NCBI RefSeq assembly: GCF_000317475.1
Contig: NC_019729.1
Location: 4,354,501 to 4,418,500, forward strand
Length of the DNA stretch: 64,000 nucleotides
Direction of reading: 5' to 3'
Source of the DNA: Oscillatoria nigro-viridis PCC 7112
GTDB lineage: Bacteria; Cyanobacteriota; Cyanobacteriia; Cyanobacteriales; Microcoleaceae
Positions 9,059-18,252 of the stretch are shown here, in pieces. Position numbers and translations under genes: made by a program. The notes beneath the pieces were generated by a model. The model saw only the letters and a list, made by a program, of their open reading frames with translations, searched no databases and was not told the DNA's origin. How positions within the stretch are numbered: the first letter of the stretch is position 1; each line of letters opens with the position of its first letter.

Positions 9059-9904
9059 GTGCCGAAAACAGAAGTAAAAAACGATCTAGAATTTTACGAC
9101 GAAAATGCTGATAATTGGTGGGACGAAAATGCTAAAATTTATGCTTTATACCATCTAAACAAACCCAGATTTGAGTTTTTCGACAGACACGCGACTAATT
9201 GGCAAGGGCTGAAAACCTTAGATGTCGGGTGCGGCGGCGGCTTTTCTTGCGAGTTTATGGCCGAGAGAGGTGCTGTGGTTTCTGGAATAGATCGATCGGA
9301 GAAATGTATTGTAGCAGCTCAAAATCACGCAGTTACCAGCGGTTTTGAGATTGACTACAGGCAAGGTTTTGCCGAAAATATGCCCTACGATGACAATACC
9401 TTTGATGTTGTAATCTGCGTGGATGTTTTGGAACACGTGGCCGATTACAAAAAAGTTGTGTCTGAGGTTCACAGGATTCTCAAGCCTGGGGGACTGTTCT
9501 TTTTCGATACCATCAACCGAACTTTTTCCTCGCAAATTGTGATGATTGGACTGATGGAAAATACATTGCAGGAAATTAAGCGGGGCGTTCACGATTGGGA
9601 CAAGTTTATTACCCCGGAGGAACTGTCTGCGGTAATGCGCGATACGGGTTTTGGAAATATTGAAATCAAAGGTTTTGATATGTTTGGAGAAATGGGCGCT
9701 ATTTTAGCCCAGATGCACGGTTTTTGGGGGAATTTTACAAGTGGAAAGCAGCTATTTCCTTCAAGGAAAAGTTTCCAACAAGTTTCTCAAGTGCTAATTT
9801 CTAATATAGCTAACTATTTTGATTACAAAAAGTCTGGGTTGTTTAAAATCCAAATCAATGAGGATACGTCGATTATGTATGTTGGCGTTGGGGCGAAGAA
9901 TTAG
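9059..9904 (+). CDS. Class I SAM-dependent methyltransferase, UbiG-like
   Basis: A 281-residue Rossmann-fold methyltransferase. Motif I is LDVGCGGGFSCEFMAERG, motif II ends GIDRS, then VICVDVLEHVADY and the post-III HRILKPGGLFFFDTINR. The N-terminal FYDENADNWWDENAKIY and the TINRTFSSQ block resemble UbiG (O-methylation in ubiquinone synthesis). Cyanobacteria make plastoquinone rather than ubiquinone, so a quinone role cannot be assumed. The C-terminal ~80 residues are longer than in UbiG. GTG 9059 is preferred because homology starts directly after it; an in-frame TTG exists at 8987. Confidence 0.82.
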   Translation: MPKTEVKNDLEFYDENADNWWDENAKIYALYHLNKPRFEFFDRHATNWQGLKTLDVGCGGGFSCEFMAERGAVVSGIDRSEKCIVAAQNHAVTSGFEIDYRQGFAENMPYDDNTFDVVICVDVLEHVADYKKVVSEVHRILKPGGLFFFDTINRTFSSQIVMIGLMENTLQEIKRGVHDWDKFITPEELSAVMRDTGFGNIEIKGFDMFGEMGAILAQMHGFWGNFTSGKQLFPSRKSFQQVSQVLISNIANYFDYKKSGLFKIQINEDTSIMYVGVGAKN

Positions 9905-10384
9905 TCAGTTAATTGTTAACTGTTGTCATTAGGGGCGAGTGGGAGACGGATTTTGGCGATCGACAAATCCGGCTAAAACCCGCCTCTATTGCATTTTTTA
10001 GGGTACGCAGGCCGCGGTACACCTTATCCTGTGGAGTGCATACAGATATTCCGTGGAGACACGGCACGACGCCGTATCCTTATTGCGGGCAATTGAGAAT
10101 TGCTATATTGGCGATCGCACTACAAATGTAATTTTAAAAACTAATTGCAAATAATTACTAACTATTTTTGAGGTTAAGCCCCGGCACCGCGCTGTCCGAT
10201 CGTCCAAAAACACCGCCCATTGTGAATTTGGGGCTGCTTGTGCTGAGTTTCAACCTAGGTTGACCGCCTTTTGTAACAAATCTTAATGATTAACTCTTGA
10301 CAATTTCTCTAAATTGCATGGTAGCTTATTGAATATAAATTGCAATAAGTGCCGGAAGTTAACAGTACCTGGAGGTCAATCACC
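9905..10384. other. Intergenic region without recognisable gene
   Basis: About 480 bp between the methyltransferase and the cupin unit. An ORF at 9913-10131 has no coding character. The stretch 10010-10085 contains a small inverted repeat (ACGGC/GCCGT near 10063) of the kind scattered through filamentous cyanobacterial genomes. A TTGACA occurs at 10297-10302 before the cupin gene but without a convincing -10. Confidence 0.5.
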
Positions 10385-10711
10385 GTGACAGCAGCAATAG
10401 TTTCCGCATCCGCCGATCGAATCAGCGACGGACAACCCGCCGACAGCCAAAAACTGATGAGTTTGGGTAAAAATTCCGAAATACCTGACCTCGATAACTC
10501 CAAAGATGTAACCCTCGCCGTCTTAGAAGGAGTGGCGACTCTCACGGTGTGCGATCGAACAGTCACTTTAAAACCGGGAGTATTTGTGTTTATACCCGCC
10601 GGCATCCCGCGCAGTCTAAAAGTACAAACGACCCTGAATTTGTTACTAATTGACTGCGAACCAGACCCCGATATCAGCGAGTCAGCTTGGTTGATGAATT
10701 TTCAACTTTAA
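10385..10711 (+). CDS. Small cupin-domain protein, first gene of the flavodoxin unit
   Basis: A 108-residue single-domain cupin. The second half shows the double-stranded beta-helix pattern: VTLAVLEGVATLTV, TVTLKPGVFVFIPAGIPRSL (a G-x5-P-x-G-like motif) and LNLLLIDCE. Metal-binding His residues of typical cupins are absent in this core, so it may bind a small molecule or be structural. GTG 10385 is chosen over GTG 10349 because GGAGGT (10371-10376) lies 8 bp upstream. Its stop is 4 bp before the Cys-rich ORF, which in turn nearly touches flavodoxin, so the three genes are probably one transcript. Confidence 0.75.
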   Translation: MTAAIVSASADRISDGQPADSQKLMSLGKNSEIPDLDNSKDVTLAVLEGVATLTVCDRTVTLKPGVFVFIPAGIPRSLKVQTTLNLLLIDCEPDPDISESAWLMNFQL

Positions 10712-10715
10712 CCCG

Positions 10716-10871
10716 ATGAAAAAACAGTGTCCTTGCTGCCTTGACTCCCTGATTTCTCAGGTTTGCCACAACCGTGTCTACTGTTTTTGTCTGAATTGCA
10801 GGCAGGAAATGCCAAATCCTGACTCAAAACAAATAAATTTTAAACACTGTCAAGTTTCACCTTCGGAGTAA
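10716..10871 (+). CDS. 51-residue Cys-rich zinc-ribbon-like protein
   Basis: A short ORF, ATG 10716 to TAA 10871, between cupin and flavodoxin. It encodes eight Cys (residues 5, 7, 8, 17, 23, 25, 28, 45); the CPCC and CFCLNC clusters resemble the two knuckles of a small zinc ribbon or a rubredoxin-like metal site. The gaps are 4 bp upstream and 2 bp downstream, and the GGAG for flavodoxin lies inside its last codons, which points to translational coupling. No clear Shine-Dalgarno precedes its own start. Function unknown; a redox or metal role beside flavodoxin is inference. Confidence 0.6.
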   Translation: MKKQCPCCLDSLISQVCHNRVYCFCLNCRQEMPNPDSKQINFKHCQVSPSE

Positions 10872-10873
10872 AA

Positions 10874-11386
10874 ATGTCAAAAGCAATTGGTCTTTTCTAC
10901 GGAACTACAACTGGGAAAACAGAGTCGGTAGCTGAAATGATTCGGGATGAATTTGGCGGCAATATCGTAACCTTGCACGAGATCGGCAGCGTTGAAAATG
11001 ATGATTTTGCCGAATACGAATGTCTGATTATCGCTTGTCCGACTTGGAATATCGGCGAACTGCAAAGCGACTGGGAAGGCTTTTTTACCGAACTAGATGA
11101 TATTGATTTTAGCGGCAAAAAAGTAGCTTATGTGGGAACTGGCGACCAAGAAGGCTACCCGGATAATTTTATGGATGCCATGGGGATTCTGGCTGAAAAA
11201 ATTTCCGAACAGGGCGGCGAAACAGTCGGTTATTGGCCGATAGAGGGCTATGATTTTAATGAATCTAAAGCCGTCGTTAATGGCAAGTTTTTGGGTCTTG
11301 CTATTGATGAAGACAACCAATCAGATCGGACGGAATCGCGCATCAAATCTTGGGTATCTCAACTCAAGAAAGAATTTAGCTTGTAG
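10874..11386 (+). CDS. isiB: Flavodoxin
   Basis: A 170-residue FMN electron carrier that replaces ferredoxin downstream of photosystem I when iron is scarce. The FMN phosphate loop GTTTGKTES is at residues 10-18, the PTWNIGELQSDW loop carries the flavin-stacking Trp, and GTGDQEGYPDNF carries the stacking Tyr. Length and the long-chain insertion match cyanobacterial IsiB. GGAG ends 5 bp before the ATG. isiA is not adjacent; the partners here are a cupin and a Cys-rich ORF. No convincing Fur box was found by eye. Confidence 0.95.
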   Translation: MSKAIGLFYGTTTGKTESVAEMIRDEFGGNIVTLHEIGSVENDDFAEYECLIIACPTWNIGELQSDWEGFFTELDDIDFSGKKVAYVGTGDQEGYPDNFMDAMGILAEKISEQGGETVGYWPIEGYDFNESKAVVNGKFLGLAIDEDNQSDRTESRIKSWVSQLKKEFSL

Positions 11387-11515
11387 ACTGAACGGTAGCA
11401 GGGTGAGTTTTGTAATTAGATAATTTTAGGCAATCAAAATTACGGACTCAACCCGCCCCGAAAATCTAGCAGATAAATTATTATTGTTAACAACTCGCTC
11501 TCAAACTTAAAATAG

Positions 11516-12253
11516 ATGAAATTTAGTTCAGATGACGTACTTTGGTTAAGTGTAAGTCCCAGTTTGCAATTCTTCGATCGATCGCTGCTTTCCTACTTAA
11601 ATGATTCTGTACCAGTGCAAATATGGGAATACCAACAAACTGAAGATGAAGCTTGTTCTTTAGATATGGCAGTTGAACTTTTGCACGAGTTTTTAACAGG
11701 GCGCGATCGCCCAATTCATCTAATAGGCCACAGTACCAGCGGATTAGTTGGTTTAATGTATGCGCGCCGCTATCCTCACAAAGTAAGTTCTTTGGGGCTT
11801 TTATCTGTCGGTGTGCCATCTGCTATTAATTGGCAAGCACATTACTATACGTATCTTTCAGCTTTTCCCTGGAGCCGCAAACAAGTTTTGAATCAAATAG
11901 TATGCGATATGCTGGGATGCCAAAATAAAATTATCAATCAAAAATTCATATCATATTTTGAGGATGACTTAGCCTTTTCTCCTTGTCCTCACTCCTTATT
12001 TAGGATTAGTAATCCCCGCGAGCAAGGTGTAGAAGTACCTTTGTTAATATGCAGCAGCAAAACAGATTTTCTGGTATCTCCTGTTGTCATGCGTCGCTGG
12101 TCGAAATTTCTTAAAAAAGGCGATCGGCTTTGGGAGTGTCAAGACGGTAGGCATTTCTTTCACCACTTCTATCCAGAACAAGTCGGCGAAGAAATACTTA
12201 ATTTTTGGCTATCTATACCCAGCCGCCAAGTAATTATAAATTATAAATTTTAG
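11516..12253 (+). CDS. Alpha/beta hydrolase
   Basis: A 245-residue alpha/beta-fold protein. The nucleophile elbow is GHSTSG (Ser at about 73), the acid is probably Asp in CSSKTDFLVSP, and the catalytic His is in GRHFFHHFYP near the C-terminus. The classical HG oxyanion loop near the N-terminus is not obvious, and the N-terminal strand is short (DVLWLSVSPSLQFF). Substrate unknown. It stands alone on the + strand, 129 bp after flavodoxin. Confidence 0.8.
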   Translation: MKFSSDDVLWLSVSPSLQFFDRSLLSYLNDSVPVQIWEYQQTEDEACSLDMAVELLHEFLTGRDRPIHLIGHSTSGLVGLMYARRYPHKVSSLGLLSVGVPSAINWQAHYYTYLSAFPWSRKQVLNQIVCDMLGCQNKIINQKFISYFEDDLAFSPCPHSLFRISNPREQGVEVPLLICSSKTDFLVSPVVMRRWSKFLKKGDRLWECQDGRHFFHHFYPEQVGEEILNFWLSIPSRQVIINYKF

Positions 12254-12787
12254 GTCGCATTTGCTATTTTTTATACCGAAACTTTATGTGTAAATACTAC
12301 ATTAATGTCGGTAATTCCGGGCAATTTTTTCAAACCTGCTTATACTGTTTTGGCGCAGTTGCCCAGTTTTTCCCGCCAATTTTAGTTTGTATAGTTTTGA
12401 GGAATGGAGTTTGAGTTATCATCAGTATCTTTTGGAGATTTTAGAATATTTGTAAAAAATGTTGAACTTATATTAAGATGTTTGAGTAAAGAGTATGCTA
12501 ATTTTATTGGATTTATTAATGAGTTTTTGTGAAAAAACAGCAGAGGTGCTCTTGACGCAGAGGAAGGTGATAGTGTATTAAACAGGAATGATTGGCAAGG
12601 ATTATAAAATATTTTAACATCAGGTTAAGAAACTCAGGCTTGGGCTGGGCAGAGGGATACTAAGTATCGATCGAATTTTAATGACTCGCCCCAACTCCTC
12701 AAATAGCGATCGAGCAAGCCTATATACTTAAATGTTAGGGCGGACAAAGTGGCATCGCCCCTACCGATTCACAATTTATCAAGAATT
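12254..12787. other. Intergenic region, nothing recognised
   Basis: About 530 bp of AT-rich DNA between the two hydrolases. No ORF with coding character, no RNA gene and no strong hairpin was seen. Confidence 0.5.
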
Positions 12788-13696
12788 ATGCCAGCAAGTT
12801 TTCTGCCAAAATCGATCGCACAACTCACAGAATCTACCTCAATAGCCTTAGCCCAAAGCATTCAACGGGAGGCAATTACAACTCCCCTATCTTCTGAGCC
12901 AATTGCCACAACCTACGTGCGCCAAGGCAGCGGCAAAACACCGATTTTGCTACTTCACGGCTTCGACAGTTCCTTGTTTGAATTCCGCCGCCTGTTGCCG
13001 CTGCTAGCTGCCGAAAATGAAACTTGGGCGGTTGATTTGTTGGGTTTCGGGTTTACAGAAAGATCGGCAGGTTTGGCATTCAGCGCGAGGGCAATTGAAA
13101 GTCACCTCTACTATTTCTGGAAAACGCTAATTTCGCAGCCTGTAATCTTAGTGGGCGCTTCAATGGGAGGTGCAGCAGCAATTGATTTCACTCTCAATTA
13201 TCCCGAAGCTGTAAAACAATTAGTGTTAATAGATAGCGCAGGTTTTGCCATCAGTTCTAATAAGGGAAAGTTTTTAATTCCTCCTTTAGGGTATCTGGCA
13301 ACTTCATTTTTACGCAATCCAAAAATTCGCCAGCGAATTAGTGTCAATGCTTATTTCGATAAAAATTTGGCTTCTGTTGACGCTCAAACTTGTGCTGCTT
13401 TGCACTTGGAAATGCCTAACTGGAATCAAGCTTTAATTGCGTTTACCAAAAGTGGCGGTTACGGTGGTTTTGGGGAAAAATTATCGCAAATTCAGCAGCA
13501 GACGCTGATTTTGTGGGGAAAACAAGACCGGATTTTGGGGACGGCGGATGCGGAAAAGTTTGCAAGGGCGATCGCAAATTCTCAACTAATTTGGATATCA
13601 GACTGCGGGCACGTTCCCCACTTAGAAAAGCCACAGATTGCCGCGCAGCATATTTTAGAATTCATCACAAAAAGCGTACTCACGCAAAAAAATTAA
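12788..13696 (+). CDS. Alpha/beta hydrolase
   Basis: A 302-residue hydrolase. The oxyanion segment LLLHGFDSSLFEFRRL, GFGFTER, the nucleophile elbow GASMGGAAA, the acid in GKQDRIL and the His in CGHVPHLEKP are all present in the order of epoxide-hydrolase/haloperoxidase-like enzymes. ATG 12788 is preferred; a GTG 13 codons upstream (12749) is in frame but adds a sequence without homology character. Only a generic hydrolase call is justified. A GGTGCGC hairpin follows, and the next gene is convergent. Confidence 0.85.
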   Translation: MPASFLPKSIAQLTESTSIALAQSIQREAITTPLSSEPIATTYVRQGSGKTPILLLHGFDSSLFEFRRLLPLLAAENETWAVDLLGFGFTERSAGLAFSARAIESHLYYFWKTLISQPVILVGASMGGAAAIDFTLNYPEAVKQLVLIDSAGFAISSNKGKFLIPPLGYLATSFLRNPKIRQRISVNAYFDKNLASVDAQTCAALHLEMPNWNQALIAFTKSGGYGGFGEKLSQIQQQTLILWGKQDRILGTADAEKFARAIANSQLIWISDCGHVPHLEKPQIAAQHILEFITKSVLTQKN

Positions 13697-13702
13697 ACCT
13701 AG

Positions 13703-13720
13703 GGTGCGCTGTGGCGCACC
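13703..13720. repeat. GGTGCGC/GCGCACC hairpin
   Basis: A perfect 7-bp inverted repeat with loop TGTG, between two convergent genes. The same arms recur at 24438-24455 (loop TTCG) and 40367-40383 (loop CCA). No T-run follows, so it is listed as a dispersed hairpin rather than a terminator. Confidence 0.7.
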
Positions 13721-13777
13721 TGACATATATGGTTTCCCTGGCAAATTTGGTAGAGTTTGAGGTTAAATAGACAGGTT

Positions 13778-14221
13778 TCAAACTTTCGGCAAATACTTTT
13801 GTACGATCGTCCATCCTGTGAGCAACACAGTCACAAATCCCCCAAACAAAGCCAAATTAGTGCCGATGTGGAGGGGACGCGCCCAAGGCTGTTTAGGGCC
13901 AATTTGCAGCCCGCTTCCAACAGAAACCAATACCAAAGCAACAACAGCTAATCCTGCCGGTAAATGAGCCGAGTGACCCAAATTGCCGTAGTATCCCAGC
14001 GTACCGACTACACCAATTCCCAGCAGTAAAATTACCAAAGTTGCCATCCCCGCACCAGTCCCCAAATGAAAGGGACGCAGCCACTTTGGGCGCTGCTGTT
14101 TGGTACTGCGGGCGGCAAACATCCAGGTTCCAGTAACGGCCAGCAACAGGTAAGCTAACAGGGAAACACCCATTGACCAAGCCGCTATTTTCCACAACCA
14201 CAAAAAAGAAGGCAGATTCAT
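13778..14221 (-). CDS. DUF4079 integral membrane protein
   Basis: A 147-residue protein with four hydrophobic helices. Conserved-looking His residues lie at helix ends (RPFHLGTGAGMATL, GHSAHLPAGLAV, RPLHIGTNLALF), a layout that recalls cytochrome-b561-like haem sites. It matches the DUF4079 family of cyanobacteria and plastids. Function unknown; a redox membrane role is only suggested by the His pattern. The GTG/ATG choice is clear at 14221 (MNLPSFLWLW). Confidence 0.8.
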   Translation of the reverse strand: MNLPSFLWLWKIAAWSMGVSLLAYLLLAVTGTWMFAARSTKQQRPKWLRPFHLGTGAGMATLVILLLGIGVVGTLGYYGNLGHSAHLPAGLAVVALVLVSVGSGLQIGPKQPWARPLHIGTNLALFGGFVTVLLTGWTIVQKYLPKV

Positions 14222-14415
14222 GATTTAAACCCCTGATTAGGGATTTGCAACAAAGGTATTACTCCGATTTTACCTGGACTTGAAAGCAAACAAGAATAAT
14301 TTTGAGAGAAAGTGCGATCGGACTATCCACAGATTGCATCAGTCTTACCTTGAAGTCAAACCCACTTTCTCCGATACTCAGCTTAATTGACGCTGGAGAT
14401 TTGTGGCTAACCTTT

Positions 14416-15210
14416 TTAGGAGCCACCTTTCCATTCTAGCTGGCTGGTTTTGCTCTCCATGAAAGGCATTTTATAAAACCCTAATTTTTGTTCTAAGATT
14501 AATCGGAAAAAAGGCAGACCTTCAATCAAATATCTTTTCCACAACCTTCTCGGTTCACTTAACAGTCGGTACGCCCATTCTATGCCGACTTCGCTCATCC
14601 ATTTGGGAGCTCTGGCTTTGCAGCCCGCTTCAAAATCAATGGTTGCACCTACTGCTAAAAAAATTTTGACGTGTGTTAATTTGCTCCTGTATTTAACCAG
14701 CCACTTCTCTTGCTTGGGCGCTCCCACTCCTATGGCCAGAACTGTCGCTCCTGATTTATTGATCGCGTCAATTATTGTTTCACATTCTTCCTCATTTTTT
14801 TCAAAGCCAAAAGAAGGAGAAAGTGCTTCAACCACTATTTCTCTACCAATTTTTTGGTTAATTTTTTCCTGGGCTTTCTTAGCAATACCTTCAGCAGCTC
14901 CTAGCAAAAATATTTTAATCTTCTCGTTATCTTTGTGATACATATAAAATGCCGGGAACAAATCCGAACCTGAAATCTTTTCTTTGAGAGGAGTACCCAA
15001 AAACTTGGAAGCATACATCAATATTTGACTGTCGCAGACTCTATAAGTAGATGTATTGTAAGCATCATAGAAGTCGCGGTCATACTGTAATTTAATCAAG
15101 TGGTCTACATTGGGTGTAAATACGACACCACCTTCGCCGTCGAGTTTTTCAAACAACTCTGTTATTGAGAAGTTATCTATCGAGACATTCAATAAATTAA
15201 CTGTTTTCAT
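14416..15210 (-). CDS. WecB/TagA/CpsF family glycosyltransferase (GT26)
   Basis: A 264-residue enzyme of the WecB/TagA/CpsF family, which transfers N-acetylmannosamine(uronic acid) or related sugars to lipid-linked intermediates. Diagnostic segments are VVFTPNVDHLIKL, RVCDSQILMYASKFLG with LKEKISGSDLFPAF, IFLLGAAEGIAKKAQ, VLAIGVGAPKQEKWL, and FLAVGATIDFEAGCKARAPKW. The C-terminal basic amphipathic stretch (RRLWKRYLIEGLPFFRL) fits peripheral membrane association. It is the last gene of a leftward exopolysaccharide locus. Acceptor and sugar cannot be read from the sequence. Confidence 0.92.
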   Translation of the reverse strand: MKTVNLLNVSIDNFSITELFEKLDGEGGVVFTPNVDHLIKLQYDRDFYDAYNTSTYRVCDSQILMYASKFLGTPLKEKISGSDLFPAFYMYHKDNEKIKIFLLGAAEGIAKKAQEKINQKIGREIVVEALSPSFGFEKNEEECETIIDAINKSGATVLAIGVGAPKQEKWLVKYRSKLTHVKIFLAVGATIDFEAGCKARAPKWMSEVGIEWAYRLLSEPRRLWKRYLIEGLPFFRLILEQKLGFYKMPFMESKTSQLEWKGGS

Positions 15211-15651
15211 TGATTATGCCCTTCCCGGTTTATATTAAACTACAACTCAAACTATTATAACCCACAATACAATTTCGTGTTTTAACTAAGTGGGCGCTTC
15301 TATGAACATACTTTTCTCAGTATATCCTCCTAGACCCTACCTGTATAGTCAGGATTTTTAAAGATTATGTAAAGAATGATCTCGTTTTATAAAAAGTGTA
15401 TAAAGCCAATTTTTAAGTTTACAACTCGCAACACAGTTTCACTAAAAAAGCCATCCCGGCTAATACTTGTTGAAGCAGGGCAAATGAATGTAAACAAGAG
15501 TTGATGAGATTAAAATTTTAGCCTAGTGAGAAATATCTCGCAACTTCCGAACTGGATTTCATGCAAAAATGGTATATTTTGTAGTTTTTGTCTTTAGGGA
15601 AGGCAAGATATTTTCAAGCTTGAAGTGAAGCAGCGATCGCCTTCGTGAAAA
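15211..15651. other. AT-rich intergenic region, nothing recognised
   Basis: About 440 bp between the ligase-like gene and the WecB-like gene. No coding frame was seen. It probably holds the promoter of the WecB-like gene, but no clear hexamer pair was identified. Confidence 0.4.
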
Positions 15652-17022
15652 TCATCCTGATTTTTGGTGAACCAGCGACTGTCTTCTTGGTGGCAAACTG
15701 GTTTTCTTGGCCTTAAGACTTTCTGGAGCTTTTAAGACCAGACCCGATATTCCTCCAGCAATCATCGCAAAAATCGGGTTAGTCATAGCGTTCAAAACAC
15801 AGTCAAACACGTACATAGTTAAGGCTACTCCCAGGGCGGCAGCAGGCGCTACTTTGGGATTAGACCAAGTTCTGGCGGGATACTTGAACACGCAAAAGAC
15901 GATAACAGGAAGTAACAATGAAGAAAATAAACTAACTAAACCGACTGCACCGTTGATGCCAAAGGCAATAATCCATAAGCTGTCGGTGACCGAGATATCT
16001 TTACCGTACGCGTCGTACACGCGGTTTCCGCCGGAATCCCCCCAGCCAAAAAGAAATCTTTGCCGCGCTTTTTCCCCCAATATCTCTTCATTGTCAAATC
16101 TAAACTTCAGAGAGGCGGCTCGTTCTTCGCCAAATATTTGAGTGATAAAATCAATCACGTCTTTGCTCGAAAATTGACCCGATACAGCCATGTACAGATA
16201 AAACACTATATATCCAATTATAAATAGCAGGGGCAAAGAGGTGCGAAACCACTTGGCCGAGAATAATACGAGTAACCCCATTACAAATAAACTGTATGCG
16301 CCAGTAGAACGGCACAAGAAAAAAGCGATAGTTAATATAATTGCTAAAGTCTTGATGTTGCGGCCCATAAACTTTTTGATCGCCCCAGTTTGCCAAAGCC
16401 AAACTCCGACTAAGGCGGCTGTCATCATCCACACGCCCACCATCAAACCGTGCTGCATAAATACTACCGGTCTCCACCCCCCCAAACGCCTTGCTTGACC
16501 CCAGTCCTCAAAGGCATTGACGCCGTAAATCATTTGGTGCAGAATTGGGCCCTTAACACCTTCAATTAAAGTAAAAGGAATGTAGGCTAACCCACCAGCA
16601 AAAACCCCGATCGCCAATTGTCGCAGCCCGTCTAAATTACCCACATACAAGCGTCCTAACAAATAAGGCAGACCCCAAGTAACGATTTGGTTGACAGTCG
16701 GAGAAATCGGGCTGCCGCCATTACTAACTTGTGAAACAATTGGACACAAACAGTAAATTAGCATTGGCACGTCCAGCCAACCGGGCTTAAAAGAGGTGAG
16801 GCGCGGAGTATCGTAGATAAGAGTCCCCAGCAAAATGCCGTAGCAAGCTGCGGTGATTTTGGTATACGGTGGCAATGAGGGGATGGGATAAGAAGCTTGC
16901 GGTAAAAACAGCCACGCTGCCACAAAACTTATAATTACCGCCCGCTGAGCCGGAAACCTCACAAACAGGTAAAAAACGGCTGGAATCAAGCCGAACATAG
17001 CGAGTGGGATTAATGCAACCAT
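15652..17022 (-). CDS. Polytopic membrane protein, O-antigen ligase/polymerase-like
   Basis: A 456-residue protein with about eleven hydrophobic segments and a larger extracytoplasmic loop after residue ~270 (ITQIFGEERAASLKFRF, RFLFGWGDSGGNR). This arrangement, with a Wzy_C-like loop between late helices, fits the O-antigen ligase/EPS polymerase group (Wzy/WaaL). The adjacent WecB-like and GT4 genes support a polysaccharide role. The C-terminal tail is basic and cytoplasmic-looking. Polymerase versus ligase cannot be decided by eye. Confidence 0.75.
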   Translation of the reverse strand: MVALIPLAMFGLIPAVFYLFVRFPAQRAVIISFVAAWLFLPQASYPIPSLPPYTKITAACYGILLGTLIYDTPRLTSFKPGWLDVPMLIYCLCPIVSQVSNGGSPISPTVNQIVTWGLPYLLGRLYVGNLDGLRQLAIGVFAGGLAYIPFTLIEGVKGPILHQMIYGVNAFEDWGQARRLGGWRPVVFMQHGLMVGVWMMTAALVGVWLWQTGAIKKFMGRNIKTLAIILTIAFFLCRSTGAYSLFVMGLLVLFSAKWFRTSLPLLFIIGYIVFYLYMAVSGQFSSKDVIDFITQIFGEERAASLKFRFDNEEILGEKARQRFLFGWGDSGGNRVYDAYGKDISVTDSLWIIAFGINGAVGLVSLFSSLLLPVIVFCVFKYPARTWSNPKVAPAAALGVALTMYVFDCVLNAMTNPIFAMIAGGISGLVLKAPESLKAKKTSLPPRRQSLVHQKSG

Positions 17023-17127
17023 AGGTCTTTTTTGGCAGTAAAATTGTAGAAAGACAACTCAAATTGCCGGATAAAAATTCTCACTTAAACGATCGCCCCA
17101 CCCCAATCTTTTAAATCCACCTCAATT

Positions 17128-18252
17128 TTATGTCTTGTTCGTTAATTGTGCCTGACGTTCCAAAGCAGCGTACAGTGCCGCCTCGAAGAGATTAGTTGCA
17201 TCCTCCCAAGTATAATTGATCACCGTCTCCAAAGCAGTCTCTGACATGGCGCGCCATTCGGCATCAGGCAACTGACAAATCTGCTCGATCGCTTTTGCCA
17301 TATCCTCTGGGTCTTCTGGCTTGACAAGTATGCCACCCCCGCCAGCAAGTAGTTCCGGAGCCGCACCTGCTGGAGTGCCGATGACTGGAGTGCCACAAGC
17401 CATAGCTTCGATAATTGGCAAGCCAAAGCCTTCGGATCTGCTGGCAAACAGCCAAGCATCGCATTTGCTGTAAAATTCTTTTAGTTGGTCTTGAGCAGGT
17501 TCCTTATTATACTCAGTACCATCAGGCAGCACATTGGGAGCAGGAGTATCGCCCCCGCCACCAAAGGCAACTAAACGAAGGTTAGGAATTTTTTTAGCAG
17601 CTATAGAGAAAGCTTTCAGGGCAATATCGCAGCCTTTCCAAGGAGTTGTAGTATAGTACATCCCGACTGTGGGAACTAATTGCTTGCCTCGCGGCTGCTT
17701 CGATCGCGAGTGGGGGTCGTAAAACTGTTTGGTGTCCACCGTAGGAGGGACGAGAGATACAGACAAATCGCCGTATTCATTCCGAGCTATGTCGGCCAGC
17801 CACTGGGCCACAGCGATTTTGTGCATCGGCAGCCGCCAAGTTGCCTCTACTCGACCTTTTGGTATGTAGTCAAAAGCCTCATAATGTTGGAGAAAATATA
17901 CTTTCGTTCCTTTGCTGGGGGAGAGTTTGGCCACCCACTCGGCAGTTTCCCACCAAGTAGCCATGACAATATCGGCATCAGGTACGTCAAGGTCGGTAAT
18001 TGGACGGTAGGTTTCGAGAACTCGAATTTCGACATCCACTTTATCAAAGTGAGACTTTGGTGTCTTGGGAGCGGACTGCCAACCCCTACCTCTGAGCAGC
18101 GATCGCAATTGTTCGATCAAAGTCGGTTGCGACACGGGCGTAGAGACGATAAATATTTTGTGTCCTCGCTTTTGCAGCAGTTCTGTGTAGATAGATAACA
18201 CCCTCATACCACCTGTAAGACTCAGGTTAGGAAGGACAAAAGTAATTTTCAT
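17128..18252 (-). CDS. Family 4 glycosyltransferase (paralogue 1)
   Basis: A 374-residue GT-B enzyme. The N-terminal domain begins MKITFVLPNLSLTGGMRVLS (glycine loop GG), and the C-terminal nucleotide-sugar domain has TTPWKGCDIALKAF, then CDAWLFASRSEGFGLPIIEA with the E-x7-E motif, and ACGTPVIGTPAGAAPELLAG. The start is ATG 18252; an upstream in-frame start at 18309 adds 19 residues without homology. It is about two-thirds identical by eye to the gene at 18697, so the pair is a tandem duplication. They probably add successive or alternative sugars in the same exopolysaccharide. Confidence 0.9.
   Translation of the reverse strand: MKITFVLPNLSLTGGMRVLSIYTELLQKRGHKIFIVSTPVSQPTLIEQLRSLLRGRGWQSAPKTPKSHFDKVDVEIRVLETYRPITDLDVPDADIVMATWWETAEWVAKLSPSKGTKVYFLQHYEAFDYIPKGRVEATWRLPMHKIAVAQWLADIARNEYGDLSVSLVPPTVDTKQFYDPHSRSKQPRGKQLVPTVGMYYTTTPWKGCDIALKAFSIAAKKIPNLRLVAFGGGGDTPAPNVLPDGTEYNKEPAQDQLKEFYSKCDAWLFASRSEGFGLPIIEAMACGTPVIGTPAGAAPELLAGGGGILVKPEDPEDMAKAIEQICQLPDAEWRAMSETALETVINYTWEDATNLFEAALYAALERQAQLTNKT

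Noticed and set aside
9913..10131. 72-codon ORF after the methyltransferase
   Set aside because: Runs through intergenic repeat sequence and has no family resemblance or ribosome-binding site.
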